Shown: positions 6,331 through 14,061 of the stretch, piece by piece
Layout of the letters: each line of letters opens with the position of its first letter
Position numbering within the stretch: the first letter of the stretch is position 1
Source of the DNA: Gammaproteobacteria bacterium
Lineage (GTDB): Bacteria > Pseudomonadota > Gammaproteobacteria > SZUA-229
NCBI GenBank assembly: GCA_030637945.1
Contig: DAOWFN010000129.1
Span: 1 to 14,444, forward strand
DNA: 14,444 bases
Direction: 5' to 3'
The notes under the pieces: generated by a model
The model's input: only the letters and a program-made list of their open reading frames with translations
What the model was told of the DNA's origin: nothing
The model's database searches: none
Translations under genes and position numbers: made by a program

Positions 6331-7629
6331 ATGCAAGACAAAATTGAAATACATAAGGTAGATTTCGAGCTGCTGAATCTGCGATTTGCAGAAGTAGAAG
6401 CTGAACGTGACAATATTCAAAAAGAGCTGCGTGCCCTCAAGTCATCGCTGACAAAGGCAAGCTCGACAGGTCTGTGGAGCCGCGCAACTGTAGCCGCTGT
6501 AAGCGTTGTGGCTGTCGCATCCCTTCTCTCCACCAGCGTTTTCCACGACGCGCAGAGCAATGTGAAAGAGAATGACCAGCCTGAGATGTCTGCAATTAGT
6601 GCACTGGAGACAGTGCAGATCGTGAGCGGTGAACACCAGCCCGCAAGTGGCAAGAAGCTGCAACCACGGTCGGGGGAAAAGAAGACCCGTTTCGCCAGGG
6701 CAATAGAAGCGAGTCAGCGGCAATGGGGACCGTTGTTGGTGATGCCGGAGCCAGGAGCCAAAAAGCGCTATTTCGCTTTTGATCCACTGGTAAAGGAGCA
6801 ACAGGAAAATCTGCTGACACTTGGCTTTGACCTGGGAGAGGCGGATGGTTTCAAGGGGCTGCGTACCGGGCAATCCATAGCAGAGTTCCGCGCCCTGTAC
6901 CTGCCGGATTCCGCCAAACAGCTACAGGATGCCGAACTTGCTGTCATCATAGCGAACTATACGAACCTTGCCCGTAGTGATGCCGCCAGGTTCGGAATTG
7001 ATCATGGCATCGTTGCTGCCATCCGTCTGAGTAGTGTGCGTACCGGCGTGAACTTCTCATACCTGATGAAGCTGGCCGCCACTGAAAGTAACTTCAAACC
7101 CGCAGTTAAGTCGGCGACCTCCTCAGCGACCGGCATATACCAGTTTACCCACGACACCTGGCTGAATACCCTCAAGAGGCACGGTGCAAAGTATGGTCTT
7201 GTTGCCGACTATGCAACGAACATCGAGTACTATGTGACCCGGTACGGACGCCAGCGACCTATAGTGCACGACGAATCGATGTATCAGCACCTGTTAGCGC
7301 TGCGTAAGAACCCCCGTTTATCGGCAATAATGGCCGCGGAAACGGTACGTGATAACCAGCAAATACTAGCTTACTCGATCGACCGTGAACTCACAGAGAC
7401 TGATCTCTACCTGACGCACTTCCTGGGTACCGACGAGGCCATCACTTTTTTGCAATCGCTGGAACAAAGTCCTGAGGCGGATGCTGTGGAATTATTTCCC
7501 GAGGCAGCAAGCAGTAACCATTATATCTTCCATCCCCAGACCTGTGCCCCTCGTACTGTTGACGAAGTTTATGCGCACTTCGGAGAGAAATTCAGTACCC
7601 GCCGCTACGACGACCTCGCCGCTAACTGA
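6331..7629 (+). CDS. Membrane-anchored lytic transglycosylase (SLT domain)
   Basis: The 432-residue protein cleaves the glycan strands of peptidoglycan in the periplasm. Residues 1-45 form a charged likely coiled coil (FELLNLRFAEVEAERDNIQ) facing the cytoplasm. Residues about 50-71 are a single membrane span. Residues about 152-190 resemble a peptidoglycan-binding domain (LGFDLGEADGFKG, then T and F positions). The SLT domain starts near 241: the catalytic glutamate is E252 in AATESNFKP, followed by SATGIYQFTHDTW (265-277) and DLYLTHFLG (358-366). The C-terminal tail ends in a divergent helical segment. An in-frame TGA directly upstream (6322-6324) makes 6331 the earliest ATG; AAGG lies about 10 bases before it. 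Its composition is less AT-rich than the DNA before it, hinting at separate origin. Confidence 0.88.
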   Translation: MQDKIEIHKVDFELLNLRFAEVEAERDNIQKELRALKSSLTKASSTGLWSRATVAAVSVVAVASLLSTSVFHDAQSNVKENDQPEMSAISALETVQIVSGEHQPASGKKLQPRSGEKKTRFARAIEASQRQWGPLLVMPEPGAKKRYFAFDPLVKEQQENLLTLGFDLGEADGFKGLRTGQSIAEFRALYLPDSAKQLQDAELAVIIANYTNLARSDAARFGIDHGIVAAIRLSSVRTGVNFSYLMKLAATESNFKPAVKSATSSATGIYQFTHDTWLNTLKRHGAKYGLVADYATNIEYYVTRYGRQRPIVHDESMYQHLLALRKNPRLSAIMAAETVRDNQQILAYSIDRELTETDLYLTHFLGTDEAITFLQSLEQSPEADAVELFPEAASSNHYIFHPQTCAPRTVDEVYAHFGEKFSTRRYDDLAAN

Positions 7630-7681
7630 TAACCCTGGTTGGTAACAAAAAACGTTACCCTAAAAACGAGGTTATTTTTTT
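7629..7681 (+). terminator. Possible terminator between convergent genes
   Basis: An inner stem GGTAAC/GTTACC (7641-7646 and 7654-7659) is enclosed by ATAACC (7629-7634) and GGTTAT (7670-7675), and the outer arm is followed by seven T bases (7675-7681). The T-run overlaps the end of the minus-strand thioredoxin gene. It could end the transglycosylase transcript. The long branched stem is not a classic compact terminator. Confidence 0.4.
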
Positions 7682-8190
7682 GCTACGGCTTTTATTTTTT
7701 CGATCAGTTCGTCTGAATCCCATTCTACGCCACCGAATAGTGTGTAACGGATGTTGCCTTCGGGGTCGATGATGAAGTTTGAAGGTGCTGCGAATACGCG
7801 CCAGTCAGCGATGCTGTTGCCTTCTTCATCCATCAGTATGGTGAATTCGGGTTTTACTTCATTGACGAACTGGGTGACCTCTTCTTTGGTTTCACCCATA
7901 TCGACAGCGAGAATTTTGAAGGGTACGTCGCCCATTTTTTTCATCATCTTATTCATTGATGGCATTTCTTTACGACAGGGTCCGCAGTAGGTTGCCCAGA
8001 ACTGTACCAGGACGACCTGGCCCTTGTAGTCCTTCAGGTCGTGAGTTTTGTCCTGTAGGTCTTTCAGCACTAGTGCCGGTGCGGCAACGATACCTTCGAC
8101 AGGTTTCAGGTTGGTGGCCTGTACTGATGATGAATAAAATGGACCCGCCAGGCTGAACAATATGGCGAAGGTGAAGAGTCGTTTAATCAT
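7672..8190 (-). CDS. TlpA/ResA-type periplasmic thioredoxin
   Basis: A 172-residue protein with a Sec signal peptide, likely cut after SSVQA (A25). It has a thioredoxin fold of the TlpA/ResA/SoxW class: the redox pair CGPC at C69-C72 in VQFWATYCGPCRKE, and the cis-proline loop at P136 in FAAPSNFIIDPEG. Such proteins reduce disulfides in the periplasm, for example on apocytochromes before haem attachment or on sulfur-carrier proteins. Its ATG overlaps the last 8 bases of the upstream hydrolase-like gene (ATGATTAA), so the two are translationally coupled. The operon diverges from a dihaem cytochrome, which suits a role in cytochrome maturation, but the partner is not shown by sequence. Confidence 0.9.
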   Translation of the reverse strand: MIKRLFTFAILFSLAGPFYSSSVQATNLKPVEGIVAAPALVLKDLQDKTHDLKDYKGQVVLVQFWATYCGPCRKEMPSMNKMMKKMGDVPFKILAVDMGETKEEVTQFVNEVKPEFTILMDEEGNSIADWRVFAAPSNFIIDPEGNIRYTLFGGVEWDSDELIEKIKAVAKK

Positions 8191-8971
8191 TGATTTTGTT
8201 TCCTTCGAGATAGAATAAGCTTACTTTGATCAGTCCTGCCATCTGTGAAGTGACGACGTCTTCTGATCTGTTCGCATCTTGCCGTTTAAAGAAGTAACCA
8301 CGCACTTGAGGGATAACTTTTGAGGTTACCTGGCTGCCACCTTTGCTTAGTTCCTGACTTAATGTATTGATGCCCCAGCGGCTGGGTGTGCGCCCGCCTT
8401 CGAGTAACATGATAGGCAGCTGGGTTTTACCGACGGCATCGACATATTCCGGCATTTTGCCTGGCACGGGTGTGGATTTAAATAACCGTGGGAACATCAG
8501 TATGGCTCCAGCTAGTTTCTTATCATCCTCATTGTTGCTTTCTGCATGCAACGCTTCCCATTGGCCGGCAGCACGCAGTATCAGCTCGGTGTCTGGACCA
8601 CTGGCGATCAAGTAGACCCTTTTTCCTGTTTTAATGGCTGCGTCGATAACTGACGTGAGCGTATCGGTCGATATACCACTCAGGCTACTGCGGACTTTGG
8701 GCAGCATGAAACCAGATAACATATCCGGCATCCAGACTTCGACTCCGTCTTCAGCAAGTGAAATAGCGGTCTTTTCTTCAGCGATGCTTTTACCTTCATC
8801 ACAGGGGAAACCCAACAACAGGGTGTTGCCCTCTGCCGGAAATACGCGTACTTCGATATCGGCCTCATCGGTTTCGATGGTTTTAATCACTTTTGCCTGA
8901 ACATTTGTCTGTACGGCTACAGCGAGCACGAGAAGTGTTAGATAGTGTAAAACTGTTTTTAAATACGTCAT
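8183..8971 (-). CDS. Exported alpha/beta-hydrolase-like protein, possibly non-catalytic
   Basis: The 262-residue product has a Sec signal peptide likely cut after TNVQA (A26). The core alternates strands and helices as in alpha/beta hydrolases: TLLLGFPCDEG (50-60), GVEVWMPDML (76-85), GKRVYLIASGPDTE (116-129), LAGAILMFPRLF (153-164) and LPIMLLEGGRTPS (185-197). The place of the nucleophile holds IASGP around S124 rather than G-x-S-x-G. The usual acid loop reads EGGRTPS, and the usual terminal RGH reads VRGYFF (223-228). I therefore suspect a binding or scaffold role instead of esterase activity. It is the first gene of the operon with the TlpA-type thioredoxin. The fold assignment is moderate; the loss of the triad is inferred. 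Confidence 0.6.
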   Translation of the reverse strand: MTYLKTVLHYLTLLVLAVAVQTNVQAKVIKTIETDEADIEVRVFPAEGNTLLLGFPCDEGKSIAEEKTAISLAEDGVEVWMPDMLSGFMLPKVRSSLSGISTDTLTSVIDAAIKTGKRVYLIASGPDTELILRAAGQWEALHAESNNEDDKKLAGAILMFPRLFKSTPVPGKMPEYVDAVGKTQLPIMLLEGGRTPSRWGINTLSQELSKGGSQVTSKVIPQVRGYFFKRQDANRSEDVVTSQMAGLIKVSLFYLEGNKIND

Positions 8972-9002
8972 AGTTTGATTTAGGTTTTAAATAATCGTCG
9001 AC

Positions 9003-9037
9003 TAAGAGTATTATGCTATGCGCAAAATACACTCTTA
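9003..9037. promoter_or_regulatory. Inverted repeat in a divergent promoter region
   Basis: TAAGAGT (9003-9009) and ACTCTTA (9031-9037) face each other within the 88-base gap between the hydrolase/TlpA operon and the dihaem cytochrome. Spacing of 21 bases between arms suits either a regulator that binds two sites or a simple hairpin. The position could allow joint control of both transcripts. No regulator is suggested by the motif itself. Confidence 0.3.
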
Positions 9038-9059
9038 AATCCATGTTAAGTGAAAGATT

Positions 9060-9743
9060 ATGATTACAGGACATTTAGGCCGACATTTAAATCGGCACTG
9101 CCGTCGACGCTTCCTGACAGGCTGCATTCTAGCATTAACCGGGTTTATGCCGACTTGCGCTATATCAACAAATGCTAATATAGCGCAGGACATTACACAA
9201 GCGTTGGAATTGACGCCAAATGTCGAAAATGGTGAAAAAATTTACCCGTTATGCGCCAGTTGTCACATGAAAAACGGCTGGGGCAAAAAAGATGGCAGTT
9301 TTCCAGTAATCGCTGGCCAGCACCGTAATGTACTGATAAAACAGCTATCGGACATCCGCTCGAGAAATCGTGAAAATCCAACCATGTTCCCCTTTACTGA
9401 CCCTGCTTCGATCGGCGGCATGCAGGGCATCAGTGATGTAACTGCCTATATTGCTTCGATGGCGAAAGATCCCAATCCGGGTATGGGTACTGGTAAAGAT
9501 ATCGAGCTTGGTAAAAATATTTATAAAAAACGCTGTCTGCAATGCCATGGCGAAAATGGCCAGGGTAACAATGCTGCCTATTTCCCAAGCCTGAAAGGCC
9601 AGCATCATGCTTATCTGCTGCGCCAGTTAAAGTGGATTCGCGACGGTTATCGCAAAAACGCTAACGAGGCGATGGTGACCGAGGTTAAAGCTTTATCTGA
9701 TGAGGAGCTGGACGCGTTGGCGGATTATTTGTCCAGGCTTTGA
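9060..9743 (+). CDS. Dihaem cytochrome c (c4-like)
   Basis: A 227-residue periplasmic cytochrome with two c-type domains. The first haem site is CASCH (about residues 65-69) and the second CLQCH (about 160-164). Candidate methionine ligands lie in ENPTMFPF and NEAMVTEV, at the positions expected for cytochrome c4. Each domain ends in a conserved helix (DVTAYIASM; LDALADYLSRL). Cytochrome c4 carries electrons to terminal oxidases or other acceptors. The signal peptide is unusual: RHCRRRFLTG precedes the hydrophobic run and looks like a Tat motif, although c-type cytochromes normally use Sec. The ribosome binding site is weak. The gene faces away from the thioredoxin operon across an 88-base gap. 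Confidence 0.88.
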   Translation: MITGHLGRHLNRHCRRRFLTGCILALTGFMPTCAISTNANIAQDITQALELTPNVENGEKIYPLCASCHMKNGWGKKDGSFPVIAGQHRNVLIKQLSDIRSRNRENPTMFPFTDPASIGGMQGISDVTAYIASMAKDPNPGMGTGKDIELGKNIYKKRCLQCHGENGQGNNAAYFPSLKGQHHAYLLRQLKWIRDGYRKNANEAMVTEVKALSDEELDALADYLSRL

Positions 9744-9884
9744 TGCGATAAGCTGTTTATGGAGATACAGACAAAACATTATTTTTCCGCAAATAAATGT
9801 GAATAATCGCAAGTTTAAAATGAATGTAATACAGGCCCGTCCCTTTAATTTTTTTTTGCTAATTATTTAATCTAATTCTACTTT

Positions 9885-9909
9885 CAGTAACGCCATTAGC
9901 GTTAAACTG
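9885..9909 (+). promoter_or_regulatory. Leader hairpin ahead of the YbaK-like gene
   Basis: TAACGC and GCGTTA pair around CATTA, and the stem extends to CAG/CTG across a two-base bulge. It lies about 50 bases before the start codon and is not followed by a T-run, so it is not a terminator. It could be a leader structure or an operator dyad. Confidence 0.3.
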
Positions 9910-9956
9910 GTGGCAGAGTTTCTCGTATTTCCAATTAGTACAATAGGAGGACAGCC

Positions 9957-10427
9957 ATGGCTATCGCAGAAACCGTAAAAAACCATCTGACTCAGAAGGC
10001 AGTTGATTACACCCTGCCATCCCATCCCCACTCAGGCTCCAGCCACGAAACTGCCGAAGCATCTCATGTCCCCGAGGATCACATCGCCAAGGGCGTGATC
10101 GTTAAGGATACCTCAGGCTACGCGATGCTGGTTGTCCCGGCCATCAATTATGTCGATATGAAACACGTGCGCAAGGAACTCGGCCGGGAGCTGGAACTCG
10201 TAGAAGAGAACGAATTTTCAAAACTGTTTTCCGACTGCGAACCCGGTGCCGTGCCGCCGCTTGGGCCAGCCTACCAGATCGAAACCTTTCTTGATGAAGC
10301 ACTAACAAGTCTTGCCAATGTCTATTTCGAAGCCGGTGACCACGAACACCTGGTGCATATCAGTGGAGATGACTTTAAGACTTTGCTGAGTGGTGTTCGG
10401 CACGGCCACTATAGCCATGGTGATTGA
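9957..10427 (+). CDS. YbaK/EbsC-family protein (aminoacyl-tRNA deacylase-like)
   Basis: The 156-residue product has the YbaK/ProX editing fold. Recognisable segments are DHIAKGVIVKDTSGYAMLVV (41-60, with the conserved lysine K45), INYVDMKHVRKELG (63-76) and the GAVPPLG loop (97-103). Family members hydrolyse wrongly charged tRNAs such as Cys-tRNA(Pro) or Ala-tRNA(Pro), acting freely in the cytosol. The substrate here is not determined by sequence; the N-terminal half, with PSHPHSGSSHETAEASH, is less typical. A perfect AGGAGG (9945-9950) six bases before the ATG signals strong translation, unlike most genes in this window. It is probably transcribed alone. Confidence 0.85.
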   Translation: MAIAETVKNHLTQKAVDYTLPSHPHSGSSHETAEASHVPEDHIAKGVIVKDTSGYAMLVVPAINYVDMKHVRKELGRELELVEENEFSKLFSDCEPGAVPPLGPAYQIETFLDEALTSLANVYFEAGDHEHLVHISGDDFKTLLSGVRHGHYSHGD

Positions 10428-10710
10428 GGTAAAGGACGATGCCAAATGAACTTTAAATCAGGGTCACATATGAACATATGAATTTTTAAAAAGTTATTGG
10501 TTTGGATTGGTGGGATTACGGTAAGTAAAAGGATATTAAGCCGCAGATATATTTAAGACAATTTATACTGAGTATTTAAAAAAAGCATGCCGTTTGTCGT
10601 TTGTTGTTCAATATTTGATAAAGGTCATTGATATTAAAAATCATCGGACGTACAATGTTGTCGTTAGGTGGTAAAGCTAATTTTAAATGAGAAGAAACAT
10701 GGAGAAATGT
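10428..10710. other. AT-rich intergenic DNA upstream of the small membrane protein
   Basis: No frame here is convincing. Two CATATG palindromes separated by AA (10467-10480) follow CAGGGTCA, giving a short dyad. The rest is AT-rich and may hold the promoter of the small membrane protein gene, but I cannot pick boxes with confidence. Confidence 0.4.
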
Positions 10711-10818
10711 ATGGAAAATAAGGAAATAATAAAGGATGATGCCAGGAAGCTAACCCTAGTTGTTGTTTTTATGTCTATATTTGTATTTGTGTTATTTGGC
10801 CTCGTGCCACTAGTGTGA
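10711..10818 (+). CDS. Small single-span membrane protein (35 aa)
   Basis: The frame starting at ATG 10711 encodes 35 residues and ends at TGA (10816-10818). A GGAG site (10701-10704) lies six bases before the ATG. An in-frame ATG at 10699 would add four residues but has a poorer site. The N-terminal third is charged (MENKEIIKDDARKL) and the rest is one hydrophobic helix (TLVVVFMSIFVFVLFGLVPL). This suggests a small inner-membrane protein with the charged end in the cytoplasm, perhaps an accessory subunit or regulator. The family is not recognised. A strong terminator 40 bases downstream supports a short dedicated transcript. Confidence 0.55.
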   Translation: MENKEIIKDDARKLTLVVVFMSIFVFVLFGLVPLV

Positions 10819-10857
10819 ATGGCGTCTATCTGTATTTCTAAATATCATCACTTAAAT

Positions 10858-10888
10858 AAAAACGGCGACCGTAATGGTCGCCGTTTTT
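10858..10888. terminator. Strong bidirectional intrinsic terminator
   Basis: A perfect 13-base-pair stem (AAAAACGGCGACC, 10858-10870; GGTCGCCGTTTTT, 10876-10888) closes a GTAAT loop. The A-rich foot on one side and T-rich foot on the other let it work in both directions. It ends the small membrane protein transcript (plus) and lies 62 bases beyond the HD-GYP stop (minus). Confidence 0.93.
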
Positions 10889-10949
10889 AATTGTGTTATC
10901 TGACTCTGTCGATCACTGAGCAATAAGAAGGAAGTATTGCTGCTTATTG

Positions 10950-12185
10950 TTATAACCGTATCTGTTTAACATCCACTCCATAGGTATTGTTCTCAAGACT
11001 TTTTGAGATATGTACTGGTGTTGTATCCTGTTTGGTAAGATCAAAAACTGTTTGTTTTTTATAAGGATGTTTGTCTTTATCGAGCAACATGATTAGTTTA
11101 GGTTTAAGTTTTTGTTGTGTATTCTGGGACAGGACGGCACCTACTTCACCAGATGATAGTTCAACGAGTGAGCCTGTTGGATAAACCCCCATGCACTGCA
11201 TGAAGTGTTCGACGAGTTCTATCTGAAAAGATTTATCACGTAAGTTGTAGATGTTTTGCAGTGATTTGTGCTCCGGTAGCGCCTCTCTGTATGCGGTCGT
11301 TGTTATCATCGCGTCATAACAGTCGATAATCGCTGCCATTCGTCCATAGGCGGGTGTCTGCATGCCGAGCAGGCCATTTGGATAGCCACTGCCATCGTAT
11401 CTCTCATGGTGTGTTAATGCGATGTTTATTATATGTTCGTTTATGCCTTTTGTTTTTCTAAGAATTTCTACAGTAAATGCGACATGCTTGCGCATCAATT
11501 CTACTTCTGCTGATGTCAGCAGTGATCTCTTTATCAATAATTCCCTGGGTAATCTAATCTTACCAATGTCCATCAGCAGTAACCCCGTTGCTAAGGTATT
11601 CAGTTCCCTTTTGTTAAGACCCATGTGACGTCCAAATGCGATGCCCAGGGCACAGTTTTGTATTGAATGTTCATAAGTATATTCGTCATGTTTCTGCATT
11701 TTTGCCAGCCACATAAATGCGTCAGAATTTCTGATCATGCTTTCCAGTATGGGTGACACGGCATTTTTTACAGTGACGATGTCTAGCTGTCCACTGTTAA
11801 AATCGTGTTCTACGAAATGCGCTACACATTCTGATGCTTTTTCTAATGCGGCTTTTGCTGCGGGCAGTTCTTCGATGGTTGTACTCTTGTCTTTATAATC
11901 AACGGTCTTTTTCCCCGTATCGATGATGTTTTCTACATGCCTGTTAGATGCCAGGCGTTGTCTTGTCTGTATCAGCCTGGTTGTAGTGTCGTAGTACATG
12001 TCTGCCTCGATACCGAGTTCGGTATCGATATAGACGAAGGTGCAATGTTTAACTAATTGAAATATATCTTCTTCCTCTTTGATGAGGAAGCCCTGGATTA
12101 GAAATGGTGTTTTCACCCATGGACAATCAAGCTTTGAAACATACATACCTAGTTTTAAATAAGCGGTACTAACTTTGCGATCCAT
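10950..12185 (-). CDS. DUF3391/HD-GYP domain protein with altered HD motif
   Basis: A 411-residue soluble protein. Residues about 1-130 form the N-terminal DUF3391 region (LKLGMYVSKLDCPW, FVYIDTELG) commonly joined to HD-GYP. The HD-GYP domain (about 155-320) hydrolyses cyclic-di-GMP in active members. Present are the leading histidine in EHSIQ (H173), H234 in MRKHV, the signature HHERYDGSGYP (259-269) and D288. The motif usually read as HD is M205-D206 in LLLMDIGK, so a metal-binding histidine is missing and activity may be lost or changed. Residues about 335-411 are a C-terminal extension (GSLVELSSGEVGAVL) also seen in related proteins. AGG lies 10 bases before the ATG. It converges on the terminator at 10858-10888. 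Confidence 0.88.
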   Translation of the reverse strand: MDRKVSTAYLKLGMYVSKLDCPWVKTPFLIQGFLIKEEEDIFQLVKHCTFVYIDTELGIEADMYYDTTTRLIQTRQRLASNRHVENIIDTGKKTVDYKDKSTTIEELPAAKAALEKASECVAHFVEHDFNSGQLDIVTVKNAVSPILESMIRNSDAFMWLAKMQKHDEYTYEHSIQNCALGIAFGRHMGLNKRELNTLATGLLLMDIGKIRLPRELLIKRSLLTSAEVELMRKHVAFTVEILRKTKGINEHIINIALTHHERYDGSGYPNGLLGMQTPAYGRMAAIIDCYDAMITTTAYREALPEHKSLQNIYNLRDKSFQIELVEHFMQCMGVYPTGSLVELSSGEVGAVLSQNTQQKLKPKLIMLLDKDKHPYKKQTVFDLTKQDTTPVHISKSLENNTYGVDVKQIRL

Positions 12186-12421
12186 AACAGTGAACCTGGT
12201 GAAATCTATAGGATGAAATTTAGAAATTTGAGATTTTTGAAAATCACCGCGCTAAATATTTGGAAATAAGTGGAATTGCGGCAATCAATGCATTTAAAGA
12301 AGTATAGTCGCTGGATTGCAGATATGTGGCCTGTTATAGGTAAATATGGCGTTCTATCGGCTTATTATTGATCTGCAGCAGAGTATTTGGTGATTTAGTA
12401 GAAAATATTTACGAATTTTGA

Positions 12422-13333
12422 TCAGGGACGTTGTACTTCGTACTGCACCCATAGCTGATGAGCCTTGCCCGGGTCAATCGTTACGACGTCTTCTGCGGCA
12501 TTGCAGCTTTCTACACAGAGCATTTTTTTATAGCCTAGTTCGCCCAGGTCGCCCATCTTTTTTGCAACCTCTTCCCATGGGTTCCACACTACCGTTGAGT
12601 GGCTGCCGCATTTGATGATGACTATGTTACGTTTTAATTTTTTGTCTTCTATTACGCAATCACTGGGGGTATCGAGGTAGATTCTGTCGACTTCTTCTTC
12701 GATCGTGACCGGACCGTGTTGTACTTTGCGTTTGAAGTTGTCGGGTTTGTCCAGGTAATCGGTATCATCCAGACCGTGCAGCTTTGTATCTGTGATTTCA
12801 CCGACGTTAAAATAGGTGTGCAATGCCTGCCCTATTTCTATTGGCTGCGTGCCGTTATTGTGCGTGATGAGTTCGAGTTCGAGTTTTTTGCCGACGGTTA
12901 GCTGGTATTGCACGCTTGTTTCAGGCGGCCACATCTGTTCGTTTGCTGATTGTGGCGTGGTGGTGAAACTTATACGGGTTCTGCCATCTTTTAGCGCTTC
13001 GGTGGTTATGACTTGCCAGTTTGTGGTGCGGGCGAAGCCGTGGGCTGGATAATCTGAGCTTGTTTCGTGTGCACCGAACCAGGGCCAGCAGATGGGTATG
13101 CCACCTCGGACCGATTTTCCCGGTGAAAATTTAGCCTCTTCAGATAACCAGATTACGTCTTCTTCGCCTTCGGGTATCCAGCTAAGAACGTGCGCGCCCT
13201 GGAGGCTGATTAAAGCACTGGCATGCTGGTTATTGATTTCGACGCGTGGAATATCGCCCTTACCTGCGATGAAGCAGAGGTTGTTGCCGTCGACTTCTAA
13301 TGAGAATTCGTTGTTTAGTTGGTCTATGTTCAT
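12422..13333 (-). CDS. yeaD: Glucose-6-phosphate 1-epimerase (D-hexose-6-phosphate mutarotase)
   Basis: The 303-residue cytosolic enzyme interconverts alpha and beta anomers of glucose-6-phosphate and related sugars, feeding central carbon metabolism. Family marks are RGGIPICWPWFGAH (76-89), YPAHGFAR (95-102, H98), ALHTYFNVG (170-178, H172), EVDRIYLDTP (214-223, D216) and LCVESCNA (272-279), where E275 is the likely catalytic base. Size matches the family (about 290-300 residues). The start at 13333 lies next to the divergent DUF2058 gene and lacks a clear ribosome binding site. No sugar kinase or transporter is adjacent. Confidence 0.93.
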   Translation of the reverse strand: MNIDQLNNEFSLEVDGNNLCFIAGKGDIPRVEINNQHASALISLQGAHVLSWIPEGEEDVIWLSEEAKFSPGKSVRGGIPICWPWFGAHETSSDYPAHGFARTTNWQVITTEALKDGRTRISFTTTPQSANEQMWPPETSVQYQLTVGKKLELELITHNNGTQPIEIGQALHTYFNVGEITDTKLHGLDDTDYLDKPDNFKRKVQHGPVTIEEEVDRIYLDTPSDCVIEDKKLKRNIVIIKCGSHSTVVWNPWEEVAKKMGDLGELGYKKMLCVESCNAAEDVVTIDPGKAHQLWVQYEVQRP

Positions 13334-13458
13334 GATTTTAATTGTAAGGATAGCAAAAGTTAAAGGTTGTGGGTAATTCTCATTAAATTTTCGTGATACG
13401 ATTCGTTATAGATTTAAGTAATGTTTGTATTAATGAGAGAGAAAGCGAGATCGTATCG

Positions 13459-14001
13459 ATGGGTAACCCGTTTCAAGATCAATTGCTAAAGGCTGGTATC
13501 GTCAGCAAGAAGCAAGTTCACAAAGCCAAGCAAGAGAAAAATCAGCAGAGGAAGCAGCAGCGTTCTAACAAAGAAAAACTTGTCGATAAAAATAAGCTAA
13601 AGCTTCAGCAAGCGGCTGATGAGAAAACCAGACGTGACCGCGAGTTAAATAAGAAGAAGGAAGAACAGGCACGTCAAAAAGCGATTTCTGCCGAGATCAA
13701 TCAACTGATCACCGATAATTGTATAGCGCGTGATGAAAGCTGTGATATTGTCTATAATTTTGAACATAATAAAAAGGTTAAACGCATCTTTGTTAATGCG
13801 GAGATGAAGCAGCAGATCGTACAGGGCAAGTTAGGTATTGCACGGATAGAAGGACGTTATGAGCTGGTGACAAAAGCGGTTGCCGAGAAGATCCAGCGGC
13901 GTAATGCTAAACGTGTTGTTATCTATGATGCGGTAGAAGAAGCAGTTGATGAGAATGACCCGTATTCGGATTATGAAATACCGGATGATTTAACATGGTG
14001 A
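13459..14001 (+). CDS. DUF2058 family protein (YaiL-like)
   Basis: The 180-residue product matches the DUF2058 family, a gammaproteobacterial group of small proteins of unclear role, sometimes annotated as nucleoprotein or polynucleotide-associated. It begins with the typical NPFQDQLLKAGIVSKKQ. A long highly charged coiled coil with many Lys, Gln and Glu residues spans about 20-80. A compact C-terminal part follows, with FEHNKKVKRIFVN and YELVTKAVAEKI, and an acidic tail ends at W180. Starting at ATG 13459 instead of the upstream GTG at 13393 removes 22 residues that do not fit the family; a GAGA site sits 8 bases upstream. Nucleic acid binding is plausible from charge but not shown. Confidence 0.88.
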   Translation: MGNPFQDQLLKAGIVSKKQVHKAKQEKNQQRKQQRSNKEKLVDKNKLKLQQAADEKTRRDRELNKKKEEQARQKAISAEINQLITDNCIARDESCDIVYNFEHNKKVKRIFVNAEMKQQIVQGKLGIARIEGRYELVTKAVAEKIQRRNAKRVVIYDAVEEAVDENDPYSDYEIPDDLTW

Positions 14002-14061
14002 GGTAAAACGATCAAAGTTGATTTTTGATATTAGGCACTGCCTTATTTTGCTAGCATGTTC

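Noticed and set aside
5454..14042. AGGCACTGCC found at 5454-5463 and 14033-14042
   Set aside because: Both lie behind genes and could form a tiny GGCA/TGCC stem, but two copies of a 10-base string with no T-run at a fixed distance are not enough to call a terminator or element.
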